A stretch of 64,000 nucleotides of DNA, from NCBI RefSeq assembly GCF_001404985.1, contig NZ_JRLF01000007.1, positions 212,344 to 276,343 of the forward strand. The letters are read 5' to 3'. The notes under the pieces are model-generated. The model was not told where the DNA came from and ran no database searches. It saw nothing but the letters and a program-made list of their open reading frames with translations. This DNA is from Flavobacterium aquidurense (GTDB lineage: Bacteria; Bacteroidota; Bacteroidia; Flavobacteriales; Flavobacteriaceae). Position numbers and translations under genes: made by a program. Below, in pieces: positions 8,337-16,831 of this stretch. The stretch's first letter is position 1; every line of letters starts with the position of its first letter.

Positions 8337-9416
8337 TTACAAATTAAATATCTTGTAACTCTGATGTGTCGATTTTACAATTGCTTCGGTGCGTTCAGGA
8401 TGTGTATCTGAAATAAAAAGCTGTCCAAAAGTTTCGCTATTGACCATTTCTATGATTTTAGCAACACGGCTTTCGTCAAGTTTGTCAAAAATATCATCAA
8501 ATAATAAGAGCGGTTTTACACCGCTTTGTTTTTTAAGGAATTCAAACTGAGCTAATTTCAAGGCAATCAAAAAAGATTTTTGCTGCCCTTGCGATCCGAA
8601 TTTTTTTATGGGATGTGAATCAATCTCAAAAGACAAATCATCTTTATGGATGCCCACACTTGTATAATGAAGCGCGCGATCTTTATTAATATTTTCCTGT
8701 AAAAGTGTCAACAAGTCTTTCTCGAACAAATGACTTTCGTAAACCAGCTGTACCGTTTCTTCAGATCCTGTTATGGCTTGATGATGTACATTAAATATAG
8801 GTATAAATTGTTCCAGGAAATCTTTTCGTTTTTCGAAAATCGATTTTCCAAAACTATTTAACTGCTCATTATATATAGATAAGGTGTCATTATCGAAAGT
8901 GTGATTTAAAGCAAAATATTTCAATAATGCATTTCGCTGCACAATGACTTTTTGATATTGAATAAGCTGATGCAGATAAGTGGAGTCTAATTGCGAAATC
9001 ACACTATCCATAAATTTACGGCGTGTTTCGCTACCTTCTACAATTAAATCACGATCAGCAGGCGAAATAATTACTAACGGAATAAACCCAATATGATCTG
9101 AAAACTTATCATAAGCTTTTCCGTTTCGTTTCAGGATTTTCTTTTGTCCTTTTTTTAAACTGCATACGATTTGTTCTGTTCGGTCGTTTTTTTCCAGTTC
9201 AGCATCAATTACAAAAAACTCTTCTCCGTGTTTGATATTTTGTACGGCTAACGGATTGAAATAACTTTTTCCGTAAGCCAAATGATAAATTGCATCAAGC
9301 ACATTGGTTTTGCCAATTCCGTTTTTGCCTACAAAACAATTGATCTTGTGGTCAAAATCAAAACTGACTTCGGAGAAATTTTTATAATTGAATAAAGAAA
9401 TTTTGTTTAAATACAT
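8337..9416 (-). CDS. recF: DNA replication and repair protein RecF
   Basis: A 359-residue RecF, the SMC-like ATPase that helps load RecA at gapped DNA with RecO and RecR. The N-terminal [14 protein letters not shown], the Walker [10 protein letters not shown] (about 30-38), the signature region [17 protein letters not shown] (about 270) and Walker [13 protein letters not shown] (about 300) are all present. Length is normal. The gene is isolated: its downstream side is a repeat-filled gap and its upstream side is a divergent promoter region shared with the TPR-protein gene. Complete and apparently functional. Confidence 0.96.
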   Translation of the reverse strand: MYLNKISLFNYKNFSEVSFDFDHKINCFVGKNGIGKTNVLDAIYHLAYGKSYFNPLAVQNIKHGEEFFVIDAELEKNDRTEQIVCSLKKGQKKILKRNGKAYDKFSDHIGFIPLVIISPADRDLIVEGSETRRKFMDSVISQLDSTYLHQLIQYQKVIVQRNALLKYFALNHTFDNDTLSIYNEQLNSFGKSIFEKRKDFLEQFIPIFNVHHQAITGSEETVQLVYESHLFEKDLLTLLQENINKDRALHYTSVGIHKDDLSFEIDSHPIKKFGSQGQQKSFLIALKLAQFEFLKKQSGVKPLLLFDDIFDKLDESRVAKIIEMVNSETFGQLFISDTHPERTEAIVKSTHQSYKIFNL

Positions 9417-9749
9417 TTTTTAGGGACTGGTAAGAACAAATTTAGTGCTTTAGAATATAAAAGTTCCTTTTGTTGATTAAGTTTTCATCTGCAAATTAAA
9501 GATTTGAATGATTTTTACCGTAATTGAATCATGTCAAAACTGAATCTGTAAAATCTAAAGCTGAAATTATAATAATAACGAAAGAGAAATGATGTTTTGA
9601 ATTGCAAAAAAATGAGGGTGCAAAATTACCAAAAATATCCAAATAATTAGGCTTTCGGCTGATTTCAGTGGGATTTATTTTGCTGTTAAACAGAAAGAAG
9701 GAGCCGTTTAGTGAATTATTTTTTTAAAATGGATATAAATTTACTTTTT
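9417..9749. other. Divergent intergenic region between recF and the TPR gene
   Basis: No open frame of convincing quality is visible on either strand. The stretch should carry the recF promoter: the minus strand reads TAATTTTG at 9628-9621, matching the TAnnTTTG form, but no well-spaced -33 element accompanies it, so I do not call it. Otherwise it is AT-rich sequence without clear repeats. Confidence 0.4.
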
Positions 9750-9782
9750 TTTGCTTTAGTTTCAATAAAAATTTTATTTTTG
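9750..9782 (+). promoter_or_regulatory. Bacteroidetes-type promoter of the TPR gene
   Basis: TTTG at 9750-9753 and TATTTTTG at 9775-9782 with 21 bases between them match the flavobacterial -33 (TTG) and -7 (TAnnTTTG) consensus and spacing. The start codon follows at 9805, giving a short leader. This is the best-matching promoter I can see in the window. Confidence 0.7.
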
Positions 9783-9804
9783 CCGTTCACTAAATTAATT
9801 TTAA

Positions 9805-10590
9805 ATGGCTACTTACAATAAAAGAGGATATAAAGCACCAAAAGAAAAGGAAGTTAAAGAAGAAGTTGTCAATGAAGAACAACAAGTAATTCTTGATGGA
9901 AAAAACAGCACAACAGCTGACGTTTTTTCTAAATTAGATGAAACTGCTTCAAAAACTGAGGATTGGGTTGCTAAAAATCAAAAAATCATTATTGGTTTAG
10001 TTGCTGGTATTGCAGTTGCTACTATTGGATATTTAGCTTACCAAAAATTCATCGAAGCTCCTAAACAAGACGAAGCTGCAAGTGAAATGTTTGTTGCACA
10101 ACAAAATTTTGATAAAGCAACTAATGGTGTAGCTAGCGATTCATTATATAAATTAGCATTGAATGGTTCTGAAGGTAAATTTGGATTCATAAAAATTGCT
10201 GATGAATATTCTGGAACTGATGCAGGAAATTTAGCGAACTATTATGCTGGTATGGCATATTTGAATACGGGTAAATTTGATGAGGCAATTAAATATTTAG
10301 GTAATTTTAAATCTAAAGAAGCTATCGTTAATGCTTTGGCAATTGGTGGAATTGGAGATGCTTATTCTCAAAAAAACCAACAAAAAGAAGCTTTAGACTA
10401 TTATGTAAAAGCTGCTGAATCTAACAAAAACGATTTTACAACTCCTCGTTTCTTATTAAAAGCTGGTAAAACTGCGTTGGCTTTAGGTCAAAAAGAAGAC
10501 GCGTTGAAATATTTAACAGATATTAAAGAAAACTACGATACAACTCCTGAAGCTGCTTCTGTTGATGTATTAATTGGATTAGCGCAATAA
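9805..10590 (+). CDS. Membrane-anchored tetratricopeptide (YfgM-like) protein
   Basis: A 261-residue protein with a charged N-terminus (lysine/glutamate-rich, residues 5-30), one transmembrane helix at about 60-80 (IIIGLVAGIAVATIGYLAY) and a C-terminal TPR-type region (LANYYAGMAYLNTGKFDEAIKYL, then GGIGDAYSQKNQQKEALDYY). The layout resembles YfgM-type inner-membrane proteins with a periplasmic TPR domain that assist SecYEG-linked chaperone networks; this role is inferred. ribH follows after 66 bases on the same strand and may be co-transcribed. In-frame ATG at 9805 follows a strong promoter. Confidence 0.85.
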   Translation: MATYNKRGYKAPKEKEVKEEVVNEEQQVILDGKNSTTADVFSKLDETASKTEDWVAKNQKIIIGLVAGIAVATIGYLAYQKFIEAPKQDEAASEMFVAQQNFDKATNGVASDSLYKLALNGSEGKFGFIKIADEYSGTDAGNLANYYAGMAYLNTGKFDEAIKYLGNFKSKEAIVNALAIGGIGDAYSQKNQQKEALDYYVKAAESNKNDFTTPRFLLKAGKTALALGQKEDALKYLTDIKENYDTTPEAASVDVLIGLAQ

Positions 10591-10592
10591 TA

Positions 10593-10650
10593 ATTTTAGA
10601 TTTAAGATTTAAGATTGTAGATTTGTATTTGAGAAATTAAAATCTAAAAT
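10593..10650. repeat. Short AT-rich inverted repeat ATTTTAGATTT
   Basis: Eleven-base perfect arms at 10593-10603 and 10640-10650 lie in the 66-base gap between the TPR gene and ribH. The interior repeats TTTAAGA. It is probably another small palindromic unit; it could attenuate transcription into ribH but lacks a strong U-tract. Confidence 0.55.
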
Positions 10651-10656
10651 ATAAAG

Positions 10657-11229
10657 ATGGCTACCGAAAATAAAAACTTATCAGAATACGATAAAAACAC
10701 GATCCCAAATGCGAAAGACTTTCGATTTGGGATTGTTGTTTCTGAGTGGAATGAAACTATAACTGAAGGACTTTACAATGGAGCTTTTGATGCTTTGACG
10801 GATTGTGATGTTCCTGCTCAACAAATTATTCGCTGGAATGTTCCGGGAAGTTTTGAGCTGATCTATGGCGCAAAAAAAATGTTGCAAACGCAAAATGTAG
10901 ATGCGGTAATTGTTATTGGATGTGTAATTCAGGGACAAACCAAACATTTTGATTTTGTTTGCGAAGGCGTAACACAGGGAATTAAAGATTTGAATGTTCA
11001 AACTGATATTCCGGTTATTTTTTGCGTACTAACAGATAATAACATTCAACAGTCCATTGACAGAAGTGGAGGAATTCACGGAAACAAAGGAACCGAAGCA
11101 GCAATAGCAGCAATAAAAATGGCTTATATCCGCCAACAAGCTTCAATGTCGCACCCATTTAATCAGCCTTTGTTGTCTTCTGGAGCAATCCAAATAGAAG
11201 AAACTCCTATAAAAATAGAGAAAGAATAA
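10657..11229 (+). CDS. ribH: 6,7-dimethyl-8-ribityllumazine synthase
   Basis: A 190-residue lumazine synthase, condensing the ribityl-aminouracil with 3,4-dihydroxybutanone phosphate in riboflavin synthesis. Motifs include VSEWNETITEGLYNGA (substrate loop), VPGSFEL (about 65-71), the GCVIQGQTKHFDFV segment with the catalytic histidine, and GNKGTEAA near residue 140. The protein is longer than the usual 150-165 residues because of a C-terminal tail after residue 160 (QASMSHPFNQP onward), probably disordered. No FMN riboswitch is seen upstream. A strong terminator follows. Confidence 0.95.
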   Translation: MATENKNLSEYDKNTIPNAKDFRFGIVVSEWNETITEGLYNGAFDALTDCDVPAQQIIRWNVPGSFELIYGAKKMLQTQNVDAVIVIGCVIQGQTKHFDFVCEGVTQGIKDLNVQTDIPVIFCVLTDNNIQQSIDRSGGIHGNKGTEAAIAAIKMAYIRQQASMSHPFNQPLLSSGAIQIEETPIKIEKE

Positions 11230-11252
11230 AACACAATTGTTTTAAAAATACT

Positions 11253-11300
11253 AAAACCTATACTGTGTAAAAATAGTATAGGTTTTTTTGTTTTTTTTAT
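11253..11300 (+). terminator. Rho-independent terminator after ribH
   Basis: Perfect 12-base stem arms AAAACCTATACT at 11253-11264 and its complement at 11275-11286, a 10-base loop, then a long T-rich run through 11300. It ends the TPR-ribH transcript. Confidence 0.85.
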
Positions 11301-11449
11301 GACTAATGAAGATCTAAAACCACATGGAAATTCATTAAATTTGTAGACCTTGGTTTAAAAAACCAGAAAAAAATTAACAGTATCAATCTGAGATTTTTAC
11401 AATACGTTAAACAGAATTAAACAATAAACTCTTAAATCATAATTTCTTA

Positions 11450-13366
11450 ATGTCCAGTATTATTCAATTACTTCCTGATCATGTTGCTAACCAAATTGCC
11501 GCTGGAGAGGTAGTTCAAAGACCTGCTTCAGTTGTAAAAGAGCTGTTAGAAAATGCTGTTGATGCTAAAGCAACTGATATTAAGTTGATTATTAAAGATG
11601 CCGGAAAATCATTGGTTCAGGTTATCGATAATGGTTCAGGAATGAATGTTACAGATGCGCGATTGTGTTTTGAACGTCACGCGACTTCTAAGATCCGTCA
11701 GGCAGAAGATTTATTTTCATTATGTACAAAAGGATTTCGTGGTGAAGCACTTGCTTCTATCGCGGCAATTGCTCATATGGAAATGAAAACAAAGCAGGAT
11801 CAGGACGAACTGGGAACACATATTATAATTGAAGGAAGTAAATTTGTTTCGCAGGAAGTGGCAGTTTTACCAAAAGGAACTTCATTTGCCGTTAAAAATT
11901 TATTTTTTAATATTCCGGCACGTCGTAATTTCTTGAAATCTGATACAGTCGAATTTCGTCATGTTATGGATGAATTTCAACGTGTTGCCCTGGCACACCC
12001 CAACATTCATTTTACGTTTTATCATAACGGAAGCGAAATGTATAATTTGCCTGCCGCAGGATATCGCCAGCGCATTGTTGGGATTATGTCCGGTAAAACA
12101 AATGAAAAATTAGTTCCGGTTAACGAAGATACAGAGATTATAAATGTTCAGGGTTTTGTCTGCAAACCTGAATTTGCCAAGAAGAGCAGGGGAGAACAAT
12201 TCTTTTTTGTAAATGATCGTTTCATAAAAAGCGGTTATCTGCATCATGCAGTAATGGCAGCTTATGACGGACTTTTGAAAGATGGCTCACAGCCTAGTTA
12301 TTTCTTGTATTTGCAAGTTCCGCCCAATACGATCGATATCAACATTCATCCTACTAAAACAGAAATTAAGTTTGACGATGAACAAGCATTATATGCTATT
12401 TTAAGAGCCTCGATAAAACATAGTTTAGGACAATTTAATGTGGCTCCGGTTCTTGATTTTGATCGTGACGCTAATTTAGATACGCCATATCATTATAAAG
12501 ATTTAGAAGCTGAAACGCCTACCATTCAGGTCGACGGAACTTTTAATCCTTTTACAGATGATAAAACCAATCAGCATTATTCTAAAGCAGGTTCAGGATC
12601 CGGATCGGGTTCTGGTTTTAGTTCAGGATCTGGTTCTGGTTCAAATTCATATTCCGGATATAATAAAAGAGTAGAACCAACAGCAAGTTGGGAAAGTTTA
12701 TATGTGGGCTTAGAAACTGATACTATAGAAAGTTCCCCTTTTACATTCGAAAATGAAGAAGTTACTTCGTCACTATTTAATGATAATGAGATAGAGCAAG
12801 CAAGTCAGGGTACTTATCAAATTCATAAAAAATACATTGTTTCACCAATAAAATCCGGAATGGTAATCGTTGATCAGCAACGGGCACACCAGCGTATTTT
12901 ATACGAACAATTTTTGTTGAATATGACTGTAAATCAAGCTTCAAGTCAGCAATTGTTGTTTCCTTTGAATTTGTTTTATTCTTCTGATGAAATGACATTG
13001 ATCGAAGAATTAAAACCATCATTAGAAACGACAGGTTTTGTTTTTGAACAGGCTCAAACAGATCATATCGTAATTTCAGGAATTCCGGTAAATATTACCG
13101 AAAGTGAAGTTTCGATGGTAATAGAGCAATTATTAAGTGATTTGCAAGACGGAATTCCGGCAAGCAGTTACAGTCAGAATGATACAATTGCGAAATCTAT
13201 GGCCAAAAGTTTAGCGGTTAAAACTGGATCTTATTTAACCGAAAAAGAACAAGATAATTTAGTAAACGGTTTGTTTGCTTGTAAAGATCCAAATATTTCA
13301 CCTTTTCAAAAACCTACTTTCATCACGATGCGTGTTGAAGATATAGATAAAAAGTTTGCCTTATGA
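11450..13366 (+). CDS. mutL: DNA mismatch repair protein MutL
   Basis: A 638-residue MutL. The N-terminal GHKL ATPase is complete: ELLENAVDAKA (about 31-41), DNGSGM (about 60-65) and the KGFRGEALASIAAI region (about 93-106). A transducer domain follows. The linker (about residues 375-420) contains an unusual Gly-Ser run. The C-terminal dimerisation domain has degenerate endonuclease motifs: DQQRAHQRILYE replaces DQHA(x)2E(x)4E, AVK replaces ACR, and SPFQKP replaces the CPHGRP zinc motif. It therefore probably binds and signals but does not nick DNA. The next gene overlaps its stop as ATGA, so translational coupling is likely. Confidence 0.95.
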   Translation: MSSIIQLLPDHVANQIAAGEVVQRPASVVKELLENAVDAKATDIKLIIKDAGKSLVQVIDNGSGMNVTDARLCFERHATSKIRQAEDLFSLCTKGFRGEALASIAAIAHMEMKTKQDQDELGTHIIIEGSKFVSQEVAVLPKGTSFAVKNLFFNIPARRNFLKSDTVEFRHVMDEFQRVALAHPNIHFTFYHNGSEMYNLPAAGYRQRIVGIMSGKTNEKLVPVNEDTEIINVQGFVCKPEFAKKSRGEQFFFVNDRFIKSGYLHHAVMAAYDGLLKDGSQPSYFLYLQVPPNTIDINIHPTKTEIKFDDEQALYAILRASIKHSLGQFNVAPVLDFDRDANLDTPYHYKDLEAETPTIQVDGTFNPFTDDKTNQHYSKAGSGSGSGSGFSSGSGSGSNSYSGYNKRVEPTASWESLYVGLETDTIESSPFTFENEEVTSSLFNDNEIEQASQGTYQIHKKYIVSPIKSGMVIVDQQRAHQRILYEQFLLNMTVNQASSQQLLFPLNLFYSSDEMTLIEELKPSLETTGFVFEQAQTDHIVISGIPVNITESEVSMVIEQLLSDLQDGIPASSYSQNDTIAKSMAKSLAVKTGSYLTEKEQDNLVNGLFACKDPNISPFQKPTFITMRVEDIDKKFAL

Positions 13367-14112
13367 TGAAAATAACTCCCGTAGTAAAACAATTATTGAT
13401 AATAAATATCATTTTCTTTATCGGTTCTCAATTAGTACCGGTTTCGTATGAATATCTGGCACTTTTTTTTCCTGAAAACCCGGGATTTAAATTTTGGCAG
13501 CCTATTACTCATATGTTTATGCATGGAGGATTTGCTCATATTGCTTTTAATATGTTTGCGCTTTATTCCTTTGGATCTACGTTGGAACATTTTTGGGGCG
13601 GAAAGAAATTTTTGTTTTTCTATATTTCATGCGGCTTAGGTGCGGCCTTGGTTAATTTTGCTGTTAATTATTATTTTTATCAGGATAGTTTAAATATTTT
13701 ATTGGCAAACGGTTTTAATAAAACGGATATTCTTAGTTTATTGAATGAAGGTAAAATTGATACAAGATGGCAGCAAATATTAACTGTTTCTGAATTTAAA
13801 CATTTTACCGAAGCTTATTTAGGAACTGTAATAGGTGCATCTGGTGCTGTTTATGGATTGCTAATTGCGTTTACTTTTATGTTTCCAAATGCTGAACTGG
13901 GAATTATGTTTATACCAATTCCTATAAAAGCAAAATATTTTGTTCCTGTTTATATGCTTTTGTTTGATGGTTTCTTTGGTATTTTTGGAAGTTCATTTAT
14001 GGGCATTGAATCTGGAATAGCGCATTATGCCCACATTGGCGGTGCTTTATTTGGATTTTTAATTATGTGGTACTGGAAAAAGAATCAGTTTAATAATAAT
14101 CGTTGGAATTAA
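13363..14112 (+). CDS. Rhomboid family intramembrane serine protease (first)
   Basis: A 249-residue polytopic protein with about six membrane segments. The rhomboid catalytic dyad is present: serine in GASGAVYG (about residue 165) and histidine in HYAHIGGALFG (about residue 226). The HMFMHGGFAHIAFNM stretch (about 49-63) matches the L1-loop/TM2 HxxxxHxxxN motif. It starts inside the mutL stop codon (ATGA), so it is translated with mutL. A second rhomboid follows 43 bases later. Substrates are unknown. Confidence 0.92.
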   Translation: MMKITPVVKQLLIINIIFFIGSQLVPVSYEYLALFFPENPGFKFWQPITHMFMHGGFAHIAFNMFALYSFGSTLEHFWGGKKFLFFYISCGLGAALVNFAVNYYFYQDSLNILLANGFNKTDILSLLNEGKIDTRWQQILTVSEFKHFTEAYLGTVIGASGAVYGLLIAFTFMFPNAELGIMFIPIPIKAKYFVPVYMLLFDGFFGIFGSSFMGIESGIAHYAHIGGALFGFLIMWYWKKNQFNNNRWN

Positions 14113-14155
14113 TTTTTAACTTTAATATCGCAAATAAAAACCAAAAAGAGATTTT

Positions 14156-15019
14156 ATGAATATTCTTGACGATTTAAAACTACAATATAGATTGGGCGGT
14201 GTAGCAATGCGTGTTATTTATTGGAATATCGCATGTTTCCTGATTTCTTTAGTATTCTTCTATCAATATTCAGGTGGTGGTTTTGTATATCCCAATTGGA
14301 TAGCTTTATCATCAGATCCTAATGTGTTTTTATTTAAACCCTGGACATTCCTTACGTACGCCTTTTTTCATGCGTCATTCTTGCATTTACTATTTAATAT
14401 GATGGTTTTGAACTTTGCAAGCAATCTGTTCCTGACCTTTTTTACTCAAAAACAATATTTAGGATTGTACATTCTGGGCGCAATTTTCTCAGGTGTTACC
14501 TTTGCTTTGAGTTTTTATTTTTCAAACATTGCAGGATCTATTGTTGGCGCATCTGCTGCTATTATGGCAATTCTGGTTGCAGTAACAACGTATCAGCCTT
14601 TAATGAATGTGCGTTTATTGCTTATTGGTAATGTTAAGCTTTGGCATATTACCGCAGTAATTTTAGTTCTGGATTTAATGCAGTTCCGTCTGGACAATAC
14701 CGGCGGTCATATTTCGCATTTGGCCGGAGCACTTTTTGGTTTTATTTTTATTAAGCTCCTTCAAAACGGTACAGATTTAAGTAAAATCATTTCAAAAACA
14801 TTAGATTTTTTTACAAATCTTTTTAGAAAATCCCCTACGACCCCATTCACAAAAGTTCATAAAAATTACAAAAAACCTACTGAAAGAGTTGCATCGAGAA
14901 TTGTTACGAAAGATAAAACGCAACAACAAATTGATGAAATTTTAGACAAGATTAGCCAGTCTGGTTACGATTGTTTGACAAAAGAAGAAAAAGAGTTTTT
15001 ATTTAAAGCTGGAAAATAA
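14156..15019 (+). CDS. Rhomboid family intramembrane serine protease (second)
   Basis: A 287-residue rhomboid with about six membrane helices in residues 20-210 and a soluble C-terminal tail. The catalytic serine lies in IVGASAAIM and the histidine in GGHISHLAGALFG. The HASFLHLLFNMMVL segment is the conserved TM2 motif. The tail (about 215-287, basic, ending KEEKEFLFKAGK) resembles the DUF6576-type extension seen on Bacteroidetes rhomboids. It belongs to the mutL-rhomboid-rhomboid-EEP gene run, with only 18 bases to the next gene. Confidence 0.92.
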   Translation: MNILDDLKLQYRLGGVAMRVIYWNIACFLISLVFFYQYSGGGFVYPNWIALSSDPNVFLFKPWTFLTYAFFHASFLHLLFNMMVLNFASNLFLTFFTQKQYLGLYILGAIFSGVTFALSFYFSNIAGSIVGASAAIMAILVAVTTYQPLMNVRLLLIGNVKLWHITAVILVLDLMQFRLDNTGGHISHLAGALFGFIFIKLLQNGTDLSKIISKTLDFFTNLFRKSPTTPFTKVHKNYKKPTERVASRIVTKDKTQQQIDEILDKISQSGYDCLTKEEKEFLFKAGK

Positions 15020-15037
15020 TCCTTTTAGCATAAAAAT

Positions 15038-16084
15038 ATGAAAAACCTTTCGTGGTTTAATAAAATAATGTTCTTTTTGAATATAGTGCTGACTGTAGTA
15101 ACTTTTAGTATTTATATTTTACCATTTTTGGCACCTAAAAGTTTTCCGCTTTTATCGGTGCTTACGCTGTTTATGCCTATCTTTTTTGTGCTTAATGGAT
15201 TATTCTTTGTATATTGGGCAATTCAGTTTAAAAAACGTCTTATATTATCTGGTTTGGTTTTGCTCACCGGAATTACATTTATTAGTAAATTTTATAAATT
15301 CTCTGCAAAGGAATATATCAAAGACGAAAAAGACTTTTCTATAATGAGTTATAATGTACGTCTTTTCAATGTTTTTAAATGGCTGGACCGTGACGATATC
15401 CCATCTAATATAAAAGCTTTTATCGACGAAAAAGATCCAGATATTCTCTGTATTCAGGAATACTCAAACTCAGCTCATATCGACTTAAAAGTATATCCTC
15501 ATCGTTATATTTTTATTGAAGGAAATCAGATTAAAACCGGACAGGCTATTTTTTCTAAGTTTCCTATTATATTTGAAGGCAATATTATTTTTCCAAATTC
15601 TGATAATAATGTAATCTATGCAGATATAAAGCGTGGTAAAGATGTAATCAGGGTTTATAATATGCACTTGCAGTCGATCAAGATTTCGCCTGATGTAAGT
15701 GATATTTCGAATAATATTGATAATGTAAATCAGGAAAAATCACAGCTTATTTATACCAGAATAAGCAAAGGATTCAGGCAACAGCAAGAACAAGCCGAAA
15801 TCTTTAAAGAAAATATTAAAAAATGTACAACCCCGTTTATTATTTGTGGAGACATGAATAATAGTCCGTTTTCGTATGTATACCGAAGCATAAAAGGAAA
15901 ACAAAAAGATGCTTTTGAAGAAGCAGGAGAAGGTTTTGGAGCAACTTATAAATTCAAATATTATCCTGCCAGAATTGATTATATCTTTACTGACAGTAAA
16001 ATGAAAGTAAAGCAATTTGAAAGCTTTCCTGATTTCGAAAATTCAGATCATTACCCAATCATGACAAGGCTCTCGATTGAGTAA
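15038..16084 (+). CDS. Membrane-anchored endonuclease/exonuclease/phosphatase family protein
   Basis: A 348-residue protein with three N-terminal membrane segments (about 10-95) and a C-terminal EEP domain. Conserved sites are MSYNVRLFN (metal site asparagine), DILCIQEY (catalytic glutamate), IRVYNMHLQS, IICGDMNNSPFS (Asp/Asn pair) and the terminal NSDHYPIMTRL with the catalytic Asp-His. The family covers nucleases, phosphodiesterases and lipid phosphatases, so the substrate is open; membrane anchoring argues against a dedicated DNA repair role. Last gene of the plus-strand run beginning at mutL; it converges with the WbqC gene. Confidence 0.88.
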   Translation: MKNLSWFNKIMFFLNIVLTVVTFSIYILPFLAPKSFPLLSVLTLFMPIFFVLNGLFFVYWAIQFKKRLILSGLVLLTGITFISKFYKFSAKEYIKDEKDFSIMSYNVRLFNVFKWLDRDDIPSNIKAFIDEKDPDILCIQEYSNSAHIDLKVYPHRYIFIEGNQIKTGQAIFSKFPIIFEGNIIFPNSDNNVIYADIKRGKDVIRVYNMHLQSIKISPDVSDISNNIDNVNQEKSQLIYTRISKGFRQQQEQAEIFKENIKKCTTPFIICGDMNNSPFSYVYRSIKGKQKDAFEEAGEGFGATYKFKYYPARIDYIFTDSKMKVKQFESFPDFENSDHYPIMTRLSIE

Positions 16085-16122
16085 AATAGTTTTCTTAAAT
16101 TAGGATTTTTATTATCAGAAAC

Positions 16123-16737
16123 TTAAACCAGTTTTTGTGTTTTTAAATAATCCATTGCAAATTTTCCCTCATTAAAAAGTAAATCCAAAACACTTAAATT
16201 GTTGATGAACCCATGTTTGTCATCAAAGACCTGGGTGTATTTTTCGAATACGTTTGGATCTTTTTTTCCGTTTGCCAAAATTCTGTAGTCAGTAATATTT
16301 TCAGTCTCATGGAAATATTCTGTAGTCCTGGAAAATTCTAATTTCATTCGTAAACACTTTGTTACGATGTCTAAAACTTCCATGTTGAGATCGATTAAAA
16401 AAGTATGCTGTTTTTCGAAAACAGGACGAATGTCATCTTCAAAAAATTCGAAAAAAGGAGAACTTCTATATCCGGCTTCCAGAGACTTAAAATGTTGTTT
16501 TTGCCAGTCAAATTCATTTTCAATTAAAACATCTTTCGTTTTTTGATGTAATGTTTTAGAATGTTTAACCGGGATATTCAATAACTGGATACCGTTAGGA
16601 CTATAGATATAAGCACGATTTCTATTGGTCTGTTTTTGAAAATTATCTTCCATTTCAAAAGTAATATTTTCAGATTGAGCCATAACTGCAAAGTGGCTAA
16701 TCGAAGGAAAATAGGTAGGAAGTAATAAGGAATTCAT
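16123..16737 (-). CDS. WbqC family protein
   Basis: A WbqC-like protein of 204 residues if started at ATG 16735-16737, which gives the family-typical opening MNSLLLPTYFPSISHFA. An in-frame ATG at 16773 lies inside the neighbouring palindrome and is less likely. Conserved stretches include RNRAYIYSPNGIQLLNIPVKH and the FFEFFEDDI segment. WbqC proteins are associated with O-antigen or polysaccharide clusters in some genomes, but no biochemical role is firmly known. It is the last gene of the parA-to-WbqC minus-strand series, separated from lepB by a hairpin. Confidence 0.85.
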   Translation of the reverse strand: MNSLLLPTYFPSISHFAVMAQSENITFEMEDNFQKQTNRNRAYIYSPNGIQLLNIPVKHSKTLHQKTKDVLIENEFDWQKQHFKSLEAGYRSSPFFEFFEDDIRPVFEKQHTFLIDLNMEVLDIVTKCLRMKLEFSRTTEYFHETENITDYRILANGKKDPNVFEKYTQVFDDKHGFINNLSVLDLLFNEGKFAMDYLKTQKLV

Positions 16738-16758
16738 TTTGTTAAGTTTTACGTTAAA

Positions 16759-16815
16759 TGTTTCAGGTTTCAAGTTTCACGTTCGCAAAGAACCTGAAAC
16801 TTGAAACCTGAAACA
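16759..16815. repeat. Inverted repeat, GTTTCAGGTTTCAAG family
   Basis: Perfect 21-base arms at 16759-16779 and 16795-16815 with a 15-base loop. The arm is itself composed of short GTTTCA/GGTTTCAAG repeats. A half-copy sits at about 18396-18420 upstream of lepB. It lies between lepB and the WbqC gene and forms a strong hairpin. Confidence 0.85.
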
Positions 16816-16831
16816 AAAATAAACTATTTTT

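Noticed and set aside
10591..10656. FMN riboswitch ahead of ribH
   Set aside because: The 66-base gap is too short and contains only an AT-rich inverted repeat.
11336..11343. TAAATTTG as the mutL promoter -7 box
   Set aside because: No -33 TTG at a suitable distance and the leader would be over 100 bases; too weak to call.
12588..12660. Gly-Ser run in MutL as an assembly error or frameshift
   Set aside because: The frame stays open on both sides and flanking domains are in register, so it is a true in-frame linker.
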